This document shows, in pieces, positions 1-5,771 of a DNA stretch of 7,693 nt; the stretch's first letter is position 1, and every line of letters starts with the position of its first letter. A program made the translations under genes and the position numbers. Source of the DNA: Parcubacteria group bacterium GW2011_GWA2_47_8b (GTDB taxonomy: Bacteria; Patescibacteriota; Minisyncoccia; UBA6257; WO2-44-18); the NCBI GenBank assembly GCA_001003205.1, contig LCOU01000024.1:1-7693 (forward strand), read 5' to 3'. The notes beneath the pieces are model-generated. The model was not told the DNA's origin. It ran no database searches and saw only the letters and a program-made list of their open reading frames with translations.

Positions 1-657
1 GTTTCGTCTTTGCAAGAGGTTTTAAATTCGGGTGATAAGTATATCGATCTGGCACTAATCACTCATCCGCAACTGGATCATTTCGGCGGCCTGATTGACG
101 TTTTAGAAAGCTACAAAGTTGGGGCGGTAATTGAAAATGGCCGCAAGGGCACTACCGCCGCATATGCTGATTTTGAAAAAACGCTTCAAGAAAACGGGGT
201 CAGGCGCATCATCCTGACGGAGGGAGATAAAATAAAATACGAGGATGCAACTTTGAGCGTTCTTTCCCCGAACCGAAAAAATTTGGCAAGCAAAGAGTTA
301 AACGATTCCGTTTTGGTGATGATGTTGGAAAAATCGGGATTGCGCGCCCTCTACACCGGCGACATCGGCAAAGATATTGAGGACGAGCTTTTGAAAAAAT
401 ACGACCTTTCGGCGCAAGTATTGAAAGTTGGACATCACGGTTCGCGATTTTCCAGCTCTCCGGAATTTTTAAAGGCAGTGAACCCCGTAATTTCTGTGAT
501 TGAAGTTGGAAAAAACACCTATGGCCACCCGACTCCCGCGGCGTTGGGCCGCCTTGCTGATGTCGGCACGCAAATATTCCGAACCGACCGTGACCGCACC
601 ATATTGGTGGATTTTGACGGTGATAAACTGCGTGTTTATTTGAAAAAATTGTGGTAA
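1..657 (+). CDS. ComEC/Rec2-type metallo-beta-lactamase-fold domain, 5'-partial
   Basis: The reading frame is open from base 1, so the gene begins outside the window; the TTG at 10 is internal. The visible part is the C-terminal two thirds of a ComEC-like MBL domain. It has THPQLDHFGG (the metal-binding HxxxDH signature, His at 64-66, Asp-His at 76-81), then NDSVLVMML and the LYTGDI metal-ligand Asp at 361-363. LKVGHHGS (433-438), NTYGHPTP and a closing RTD strand follow, in the usual ComEC order. The first MBL strands (GQGDA and DGG motifs) are missing because of the window edge. In ComEC this domain sits after the membrane channel that imports single-stranded DNA during competence. Free-standing MBL proteins of this subfamily also exist, and the missing 5' part would decide between them. 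The TAA stop lies 10 nt before aspS. Family confidence is high; full-length ComEC is an inference. Confidence 0.85.
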   Translation, partial: VSSLQEVLNSGDKYIDLALITHPQLDHFGGLIDVLESYKVGAVIENGRKGTTAAYADFEKTLQENGVRRIILTEGDKIKYEDATLSVLSPNRKNLASKELNDSVLVMMLEKSGLRALYTGDIGKDIEDELLKKYDLSAQVLKVGHHGSRFSSSPEFLKAVNPVISVIEVGKNTYGHPTPAALGRLADVGTQIFRTDRDRTILVDFDGDKLRVYLKKLW

Positions 658-660
658 TAT
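652..660 (+). promoter_or_regulatory. Candidate extended -10 promoter for aspS (possibly leaderless)
   Basis: TGG-TAATAT overlaps the stop codon of the upstream MBL gene. TG plus one base precedes a hexamer matching TATAAT at 4 of 6 positions. A start site about 7-8 nt downstream would fall on or next to the aspS ATG at 668, giving a leaderless mRNA. There is no Shine-Dalgarno sequence in front of aspS, which fits this. No good -35 hexamer is visible. Confidence 0.35.
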
Positions 661-667
661 TTTAGAC

Positions 668-2047
668 ATGCGAACTCTCATAGCCGATACGTTAAAAAAT
701 GAAGGCAAGGAGGTTGAATTGATGGGTTGGGTAGCCGTGCGGCGCGACCACGGCAAAATTATTTTTATTGACTTAAGGGACCGAAGCGGTATCGCTCAAG
801 TGGTTTTTGCGGACAAAAATTTGCACGCCACTGCCGACAAACTAAGGCCCGAATGGGTAGTAAAAATTACCGGCAAGGTTGCAAAGCGTCCTGAAAATAT
901 GGTCAATCCGGATTTGATGACCGGCAAAATTGAGATTCAGGCAACAGGACTGGAAGTTTTAATGGAGGCGCAAACGCCGCCGATTGACGTAAACAGCAAC
1001 GGCCATGAAATCGGCGAGGAAATTCGCATGAAGTTCCGTTATTTGGATTTGCGCCGGCCCAGGATGCAAAACAATTTGCGGATGCGCAGTAAAACGCTCC
1101 AATTTATTAACAACTACTTCAAAGAGCACGATTTTGTTGAAATAGAAACGCCGATTTTGGGCAAATCCACGCCCGAAGGCGCGCGTGACTATTTGGTGCC
1201 GTCTCGTTTGTATCCCGGCAAATTTTACGCCCTGCCGCAAGCTCCACAGCAATATAAACAGCTTCTAATGGTGGCCGGTCTGGAGCGTTATTTCCAGGTG
1301 GCGCGCTGTTTTCGCGATGAGGACACGCGGGGCGACCGCCAGCCGGAATTCACCCAAATTGACTTGGAAATGAGCTTTGTAAAACGCGACGATGTTATGG
1401 AATTTTTGGAAGGCGCGATGGTGGACCTTGTCAAAAGCACCTGGCCTCATAAAAAAATTACGGCCGTCCCTTTTCCGCACATCAGCTATAAAGAAGCGAT
1501 GGAAAGGTATAAATCGGACAAACCCGATTTGCGCAAGGACAAAAATGATCCCGACGAACTTGCTTTTGCGTGGATTGTAGACTTTCCGTTTTATGAGTAC
1601 AGCGAAAAAGATAAAAAATGGGATTTTGGCCATAATCCATTTAGTATGCCGCACAACGAATCGTTGCCGGATGGCGGCAAAGAGTTGGGGGGCATTACCG
1701 CTATGCAGTACGACCTTGCGCTCAACGGCTTTGAGATTGCCGGAGGCAGTATTCGCAACCATAAACCGGAACTGTTAAAAAAAGCCTTCCAGCTCCTCGG
1801 TTATAAAGATAATGTGATTATGGAAAAATTCGGGCATATGATTGAGGCTTTTTCTTACGGCGTGCCGCCGCATGGCGGGGCGGCTATCGGGTTTGATAGA
1901 TTAATGATGATTCTTCTGAATGAACCCAACATCCGCGAAACCATTGCCTTTGTTAAAACAGGGGACGGCCGCGATTTGATGAGTAACGCTCCTTCCGACG
2001 TAGATGAAAGGCAGTTGAGCGAACTTCATATTAAAATTACTAAATAA
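668..2047 (+). CDS. aspS: Aspartyl-tRNA synthetase, bacterial type lacking the GAD insertion domain
   Basis: Class IIb synthetase that charges tRNA with aspartate in the cytoplasm. The N-terminal OB-fold anticodon-binding domain (about residues 1-105) has VRRDHGKIIFIDLRDRSG. The catalytic core has motif 1 (about 156-170, ETPILGKSTPEGARDY), motif 2 (214-234, CFRDED then RQPEFTQIDLE) and motif 3 (402-413, HGGAAIGFDRLM, Arg411). These are bacterial AspRS signatures. At 459 residues it is well short of the usual bacterial length of about 590. The chain runs from SDKPDLR (283-289) to AWIVDFP (301-307) with about 11 residues between, where the GAD domain of over 100 residues normally sits. The frame is continuous, so this is a domain loss and not a frameshift. 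His28 is the residue type associated with non-discriminating AspRS. ATG at 668 gives the standard MRT start. No Shine-Dalgarno is visible. Confidence 0.97.
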   Translation: MRTLIADTLKNEGKEVELMGWVAVRRDHGKIIFIDLRDRSGIAQVVFADKNLHATADKLRPEWVVKITGKVAKRPENMVNPDLMTGKIEIQATGLEVLMEAQTPPIDVNSNGHEIGEEIRMKFRYLDLRRPRMQNNLRMRSKTLQFINNYFKEHDFVEIETPILGKSTPEGARDYLVPSRLYPGKFYALPQAPQQYKQLLMVAGLERYFQVARCFRDEDTRGDRQPEFTQIDLEMSFVKRDDVMEFLEGAMVDLVKSTWPHKKITAVPFPHISYKEAMERYKSDKPDLRKDKNDPDELAFAWIVDFPFYEYSEKDKKWDFGHNPFSMPHNESLPDGGKELGGITAMQYDLALNGFEIAGGSIRNHKPELLKKAFQLLGYKDNVIMEKFGHMIEAFSYGVPPHGGAAIGFDRLMMILLNEPNIRETIAFVKTGDGRDLMSNAPSDVDERQLSELHIKITK

Positions 2048-2048
2048 C

Positions 2049-2534
2049 TTGCCTCATCCAAAAGAAGAAAGAACACTGGTCTTAATAAAACCCGATGCCT
2101 TGCAGCGAAATCTTTTTGGCGAGATTGTTCATCGTTTTGAAAGGAAGGGTTTGAAGATAATTGGAATGAAAATGGTTCGGCTGGACGATGTTTTGCTGAA
2201 AAAGCATTACGGTAAATATGCCGACAAGCCGTTTTTTGGAAATCTTTCAAAATTTATGTCATCCGCGCCGGTAATCGCAATGGTGCTGTCCGGCATCAAG
2301 GCCGTTTCGGCAGTGCGTTTTATCGTCGGTTCAACAAAGGGATACGAGGCGGACGTCGGAACCATTCGCGGGGATTTTTCTCTAAGTATGCAGGCGAATT
2401 TGGTCCATGCTTCCGATCCGGCCGAAGACCCGGAAGCTGAAATTAACAGATTTTTCAACCCCGAAGAACTTTTTGACTACAAAAAAATAGATTTTGAGTT
2501 TATCTACAGCGAAGACGAGCGGGATGTGCTATAA
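2049..2534 (+). CDS. ndk: Nucleoside diphosphate kinase
   Basis: Transfers the gamma-phosphate of ATP to nucleoside diphosphates through a phosphohistidine, balancing NTP and dNTP pools in the cytosol. ERTLVLIKPDA opens the fold (Lys14). Tyr54, Arg90, Thr96, GTIRGDF (Arg107) and Asn117 match the nucleotide-binding residues. The active-site His is H120 in NLVHASD, where most families read NxxHGSD, so Ala replaces Gly121. The C-terminus has the usual NPEEL and F-x-Y end plus a short acidic tail. At 161 residues it is slightly longer than the usual 135-150. The start is TTG at 2049: an in-frame TGA at 2016-2018 and the absence of any ATG or GTG leave no better choice. Only one base separates it from the aspS stop, so translational coupling is likely. 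No Shine-Dalgarno is seen. Confidence 0.95.
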   Translation: MPHPKEERTLVLIKPDALQRNLFGEIVHRFERKGLKIIGMKMVRLDDVLLKKHYGKYADKPFFGNLSKFMSSAPVIAMVLSGIKAVSAVRFIVGSTKGYEADVGTIRGDFSLSMQANLVHASDPAEDPEAEINRFFNPEELFDYKKIDFEFIYSEDERDVL

Positions 2535-2535
2535 T
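2527..2535 (+). promoter_or_regulatory. Extended -10 promoter for the small RNA at 2542
   Basis: TGC-TATAAT is a perfect extended -10 element lying across the ndk stop codon. The expected start site, 6-8 nt downstream, is G2542 or a neighbour. This coincides with the first base of the long closing stem of the predicted RNA. No TTGACA-like -35 is visible, which extended -10 promoters do not need. Confidence 0.55.
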
Positions 2536-2541
2536 AAAGAT

Positions 2542-2657
2542 GTCCCGCCTTTAGATTCCTGAATACTTTTTTATCGGGAGGGCGAATCGCCTCCCGCCTT
2601 GGCGGAAAGGCTGAGCCCACCCACCTGGATTTTACCGGGTCTATCTAAAACGGGACA
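2542..2657 (+). ncRNA. Candidate structured small RNA with 6S-like architecture
   Basis: This non-coding stretch folds into one closed structure. The 5' end TGTCCCG (2541-2547) pairs with CGGGACA (2651-2657). After a small CC/A internal loop, TTTAGAT (2550-2556) pairs with ATCTAAA (2643-2649), giving 14 Watson-Crick pairs. Then comes a bubble: 2557-2575 is single-stranded on the 5' side, and the 3' side carries the hairpin ACCTGG/CCGGGT (2623-2640, loop ATTTTA). The terminal stem is 2576-2622: GGG/CCC, GGGC/GCCC (2580-2583/2615-2618), GCCT/AGGC (2589-2592/2608-2611) and CCGC/GCGG (2594-2597/2602-2605) capped by CTTG. An extended -10 lies just upstream and a strong hairpin just downstream, while the next gene is on the other strand. 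Closing stem, asymmetric bubble and terminal stem are how 6S RNA is built, but 116 nt is short and no family sequence is recognised. An alternative hairpin at 2576-2595 competes. Confidence 0.5.
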
Positions 2658-2668
2658 CCTGCAATTAA

Positions 2669-2698
2669 AATCCCCTCCGATGTACATCGGAGGGGATT
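2669..2698. terminator. Strong hairpin between convergent genes, probable bidirectional terminator
   Basis: A perfect 30-base palindrome with arms AATCCCCTCCGATG and CATCGGAGGGGATT around a TA centre. On the minus strand the stem is followed by TTTTAATT, a reasonable U-tract for ending the exonuclease transcript. On the plus strand it is followed by AAGTTTTCC, a poorer tract for ending ndk and the small RNA. It lies 11 bases after the closing stem of the RNA and 25 bases before the exonuclease stop. Confidence 0.8.
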
Positions 2699-2723
2699 AA
2701 GTTTTCCGCGCTGTTCACGCCTG

Positions 2724-3368
2724 CTAGCAGCTGTGGCAGCCAGCTGCCGAATTGTCCGGCGGCGAGGAATCCGGGTCGTGGCTTTGCTTTGGCTTGAGTT
2801 CCCTCAAGGCCTTAAAAATGCGGTAGGCCAACATAGCGCCGTTAAGCGCACGATGCGGAAGCGGTTCTGGTTCTAACCTCAGGAACGCTGCCAAATTTTT
2901 CAGACTAAACGAATCCAGTTCGTATCCCTTTGATTCGGTAATGGAACGAGCAGTTTCCAGGGTGTCAATGATCGGCCCCCCCAGCTCTAGGGTTAGTTCT
3001 TCTCTTGCAAAAGCAATTTCCAAAAATCCCCAATCCAGCATTGCATTGTGAGCCGCAAACGTCGCCCCCGCCGTAAGTCCGTTGTAGGCCTTAAGCGCAT
3101 CACGCAATTCCCTGGCATGCCGCCAGTCGTTCTCGTTGTAGCCATTGACCATTGCGGCTTTCGGCTCAATGCGATGCGGATAATTAATCTTCACTTTGGC
3201 GTTCCACGTCGTAATAATTTTGAGTGTTTTGTAATCGGCCACAACCAGGCCAATTTCGCAGATTTCTGACCAGGGGACCAAGTCTCCCACGATGGGATTC
3301 AAAAGCTTGAATTTCTCCAAACCCGTGGTTTCCAAATCGGTGAACGCGATGCGTCCTCTTAAAAACAT
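2724..3368 (-). CDS. DnaQ/RNase T-like DEDDh-fold exonuclease with altered last motif
   Basis: A 214-residue protein of the 3'-5' exonuclease superfamily that includes the DNA polymerase III epsilon subunit and RNase T. Numbered from the ATG at 3368, Exo I is FTDLETTGL (Asp11, Glu13). Exo II is AHNAMLDWGFL (Asp112). Exo III is HRALNGAMLAY with His172, but the Asp expected at 177 (HRALxDA) is Gly; codon 2838-2840 reads GGC on the coding strand. The fold looks intact, yet the fourth metal ligand is missing, so activity may be reduced or rearranged. The hydrophilic tail is Pro/Ser/Asp-rich and ends in CHSC. The start is set by GGAGGAGG at 3380-3373: it lies 4 nt before this ATG but only 1 nt before the in-frame TTG at 3371. 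It begins 38 bases after the permease stop, so co-transcription is likely. The substrate (DNA or RNA) cannot be told. Confidence 0.85.
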   Translation of the reverse strand: MFLRGRIAFTDLETTGLEKFKLLNPIVGDLVPWSEICEIGLVVADYKTLKIITTWNAKVKINYPHRIEPKAAMVNGYNENDWRHARELRDALKAYNGLTAGATFAAHNAMLDWGFLEIAFAREELTLELGGPIIDTLETARSITESKGYELDSFSLKNLAAFLRLEPEPLPHRALNGAMLAYRIFKALRELKPKQSHDPDSSPPDNSAAGCHSC

Positions 3369-3372
3369 CAAA

Positions 3373-3380
3373 CCTCCTCC
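3373..3380 (-). promoter_or_regulatory. Strong Shine-Dalgarno that decides the exonuclease start
   Basis: GGAGGAGG on the minus strand ends 4 nt before ATG 3368. It is the only strong Shine-Dalgarno at any gene start in this window; aspS, ndk, the permease and lepA have none. The spacing rules out the TTG at 3371 as the main start. Confidence 0.8.
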
Positions 3381-3406
3381 TAAAAAGAACCGCTACCCAG
3401 TGTAAT

Positions 3407-5725
3407 CTAAGGGTGTAATTTTTTCAACAGGCGTTTAACCCACGCCTCCGCCGCGCCTTCATGGCCGCGGACGATAATCAAAGACGTGCTCGTATCCTTG
3501 GCAAGCTCCTCGGCGACGCTGCCAATTTTAAAATGCGCCAAAAACCGGGGGATGGCCGCCCCGATAATTACCAAATCATGCCCTTTGTCTTTCATTTCTT
3601 GCGAAATCGTACCGGTCACAGACCTGCCGGTCACAAAATTAATTTCGTCAAAATCTTTTTTCTTCAATTTTAATCCTTTTAAAAGTTCTGTCGGGTCGGG
3701 TTTGAAATAAGAGGGAATTTCCTGGCTTACCACGCCAAAAAGCTCCATTTTCGGCTTGTAATAATCCCTCAATCCGCCGGAAATTTCCCCAACCAGCTCC
3801 AAGTACGGACCCTTGCCGGAAGGGTGAACGGCTACCATAACGGATTTGAATGGTTTTGCGTCCTGTATTACCAGGAGATCGCACTTGGATTCCCGCAAAA
3901 TCCTATCAATTTTGCTTGATAAAATAACTCCCGTGGTCTGGACATAACCATACCAGTTCAGAATAAGAAGATCGCAGTCCTCTTGCTTGACTACATCAAG
4001 AATTACATCAACAACATCGCGGCCGATCAAAATAAAACTGTGAAAATTAATGTTTTTTATTCCCGGCCCCGTTTTAATGTTGTATTCGTTAACCCATTGC
4101 TGGAGTTGGTCAAAAAGTTTTCTCTCCTGTTCAAGAACGTCCGGTTTAATCATTGACTGGTTCAGCGGCAGGGCGGGCGGTATCTCATGAACGCGAATAA
4201 TTACCAATTCGCCGTCGTATTTGCTCGTGAGAGCAAAAGCGACCTCGCTCAAATTTTTAATTTCTTCTTGAGAAAGATTGGGAGCGAGCGGCAACAAAAT
4301 ACGTTTGCCGGTTTTGGGTCCGATTCTGGCGGCCTGTTCGTAGACAATTCCGGTTTCAAAACTTTCTCGGCTTTGAGTTTTAGCATACGCGAAGTAATTA
4401 ATAAAACCGAGCAGAAGCCAAAACAAGGATACAATCCAGGCGTTGATGTTTATCTGCAGCATCGTGAATGCAAGTATGGTGTATGCGCCGATTGCAATCA
4501 GCGGCAGTATTGGAAATAGGGGCACTTTATAAGCCCATTTGGTGTCCGGCCATTTGTAGTGGATATTTATACCCGCAAGATTTAACTGCAAAAAAAGCAG
4601 AATGAAAAGTAAACTTGCCAGAGCGGCAACGTCTAAAAGCGGCAGGAAAATTACCATCAAGGAAATTAAGATTGAAGACACGATAACCGCGATGTGAGGA
4701 GATAGATTTTTCAGATGAATGTTGGCAAGCCGCGACCAAACATTTTTATCCCTGGCAAGCGCGAAGGCCACGCGACTGCAGGAATAAATAGTGGCATTAA
4801 GAGCGCCCAAATTGGCAAGTAGTCCGCCAATAAGCATAAAGAAAGTGCCAAAGGGCATAAAACCGGCCGCCGCTTTGACTATCGCTCCCTCGCCCCACTT
4901 ACCTAAAACATCGCTAACCAACCCACCATCCCTAGTTGCGCCGGTAACAACCAACGAAATTAAGATGTACAGGGCGCTAATTATTGCCCAGGACCAAAAT
5001 AGCCCGTGCTTTAAAGCTCTTTTAGGGTCCTTAGTTTCTTCGCCGGCTTGCACCTGAATCTCCGATCCCTCAAAAGCGATGTAAAACAGGGCGGTAGCGC
5101 CCAAGATGCCCAAGAATCCATGCGGCAAAAGCGGCGTGTATTGAGCAAAAGATTGCGCCGGTTCGCTGAAGATTTTAAAAAGTCCGGAAAATATAAAAAG
5201 AAGCAAAATACCGATTAAGGTTCCGCCAACAAGATTTCCGGCGCGTAAGCTTGACTTAGCTCCCTTCCAATTTATGTACCCAAAAATTATGACGACAGCC
5301 GCCCCAACGACTTTCTCTACTGATAACAGATTTATCTCTAATCCGACTTGCCCTCCTAAAAATCTGAATGTTTCAAAAGCATAGTAACCGAAGCTAAGGG
5401 CGTACAACCCCGCCGCCGCTCCGTGGGCAAACCAAGAAAGCCAGCCGGCTAAAAATCCCTGAAATTCACCCAGCCCCTTACGCACCCAAAGATAGCCGCC
5501 TCCAGCCTCCGGAAAAGTAGTGCCAAGCGCGATATACATCTGAAGGTTCAGGAATGCCAGAACCGCACCCAGGAGCATTGAGAGGAATAAGCCGGGCCCT
5601 GCCAATCCGGCTGCCGGACCGAGCAGCGTAAAAACACCGCCGCCCAAAAGCGCCCCCACACCCAACAAAATAATTGATCCCAGGCCCAATGTCCGACCCA
5701 ATTTAACTTCTTGCTGACCTTCCAT
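3407..5725 (-). CDS. APC-family amino acid permease fused to two universal stress protein domains
   Basis: A 772-residue inner-membrane transporter. Residues about 13-445 are a series of hydrophobic helices, consistent with the 12 of the APC superfamily. They include the TM1 substrate motif GVGALLGGGVFTLLGPAAG and the TM6-region FEGSEIQ followed by EETKDPKRAL. Both are typical of amino acid/polyamine transporters, closest in style to cationic amino acid permeases. A linker leads to a first USP domain (about 474-622, KRILLPLAP ... CDLLVIQD) and a second (about 625-754, SVMVAVHPSG ... LVIIGAA ... IGSVAEEL ... SLIIVRG). Only the second keeps the late Gly-Ser of the USP nucleotide-binding motif; the first has SS there. 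The cytoplasmic USP pair may regulate transport, as proposed for similar fusions. ATG 5725 is preferred over the in-frame TTG at 5734; neither has a Shine-Dalgarno. It is probably first in an operon with the exonuclease. The substrate is unknown. Confidence 0.93.
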   Translation of the reverse strand: MEGQQEVKLGRTLGLGSIILLGVGALLGGGVFTLLGPAAGLAGPGLFLSMLLGAVLAFLNLQMYIALGTTFPEAGGGYLWVRKGLGEFQGFLAGWLSWFAHGAAAGLYALSFGYYAFETFRFLGGQVGLEINLLSVEKVVGAAVVIIFGYINWKGAKSSLRAGNLVGGTLIGILLLFIFSGLFKIFSEPAQSFAQYTPLLPHGFLGILGATALFYIAFEGSEIQVQAGEETKDPKRALKHGLFWSWAIISALYILISLVVTGATRDGGLVSDVLGKWGEGAIVKAAAGFMPFGTFFMLIGGLLANLGALNATIYSCSRVAFALARDKNVWSRLANIHLKNLSPHIAVIVSSILISLMVIFLPLLDVAALASLLFILLFLQLNLAGINIHYKWPDTKWAYKVPLFPILPLIAIGAYTILAFTMLQININAWIVSLFWLLLGFINYFAYAKTQSRESFETGIVYEQAARIGPKTGKRILLPLAPNLSQEEIKNLSEVAFALTSKYDGELVIIRVHEIPPALPLNQSMIKPDVLEQERKLFDQLQQWVNEYNIKTGPGIKNINFHSFILIGRDVVDVILDVVKQEDCDLLILNWYGYVQTTGVILSSKIDRILRESKCDLLVIQDAKPFKSVMVAVHPSGKGPYLELVGEISGGLRDYYKPKMELFGVVSQEIPSYFKPDPTELLKGLKLKKKDFDEINFVTGRSVTGTISQEMKDKGHDLVIIGAAIPRFLAHFKIGSVAEELAKDTSTSLIIVRGHEGAAEAWVKRLLKKLHP

Positions 5726-5739
5726 TTTTAACAAAAAAA

Positions 5740-5748
5740 TGGTCTAAT
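5740..5748 (+). promoter_or_regulatory. Possible -10 element for lepA
   Basis: TGG-TCTAAT has the TGn extension and 5 of 6 matches, but lacks the highly conserved second-position A. It would place the start near 5755, leaving a 15-16 nt leader without a Shine-Dalgarno. An alternative is TAGTAT at 5762-5767, only 3 nt from the ATG. Either one overlaps the permease promoter, so the two divergent transcripts may compete. Confidence 0.25.
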
Positions 5749-5756
5749 TAAGACCA
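5740..5756 (-). promoter_or_regulatory. Dyad between divergent genes; hairpin plus T7 in the permease leader
   Basis: TGGTCT and AGACCA form 6-bp arms around a 5-base AT loop. Read on the minus strand, the hairpin is followed at once by seven Ts (5739-5733) and then the permease ATG at 5725. It could be an operator for a regulator of both divergent genes, a stabilising hairpin at the 5' end of the permease mRNA, or a weak terminator of transcription antisense to lepA. The sequence alone does not decide among these. Confidence 0.5.
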
Positions 5757-5762
5757 ATACCT

Positions 5763-5771
5763 AGTATACCA
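5763..5771 (-). promoter_or_regulatory. Extended -10 promoter for the permease operon
   Basis: Read on the minus strand, TGG-TATACT matches TATAAT at 5 of 6 positions and carries the TGn extension, which overlaps the lepA start codon. The predicted start is near 5756, exactly at the outer edge of the dyad. No clear -35 is seen. Confidence 0.5.

Noticed and set aside
1265..1762. 165-residue minus-strand reading frame
   Set aside because: It lies wholly antisense to the conserved AspRS catalytic core and has no recognisable domain or start signal.
1392..1778. Frameshift in aspS, suggested by other open plus-strand frames where the GAD domain is missing
   Set aside because: The main frame is continuous through motif 2, the junction and motif 3; the other frames show no AspRS or GAD similarity.
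2576..2595. Stand-alone terminator hairpin for ndk
   Set aside because: The stem needs a bulged G and is followed by GC-rich sequence, not a T-run. It is better seen as an alternative fold of the RNA.
2541..2657. SRP (4.5S) RNA
   Set aside because: Length and closed ends fit, but the conserved apical GGAA tetraloop with its AGCAG partner strand is absent; the apex is CUUG.
2541..2657. tRNA, possibly intron-containing, because of the 7-bp end stem
   Set aside because: No TTCRA T-loop, no D-arm and no 5-bp T-stem next to the 3' strand, and the stem continues with TTTAGAT/ATCTAAA.
2542..2657. Riboswitch or leader of a downstream gene
   Set aside because: No plus-strand gene follows; the next gene is convergent and a strong hairpin intervenes.
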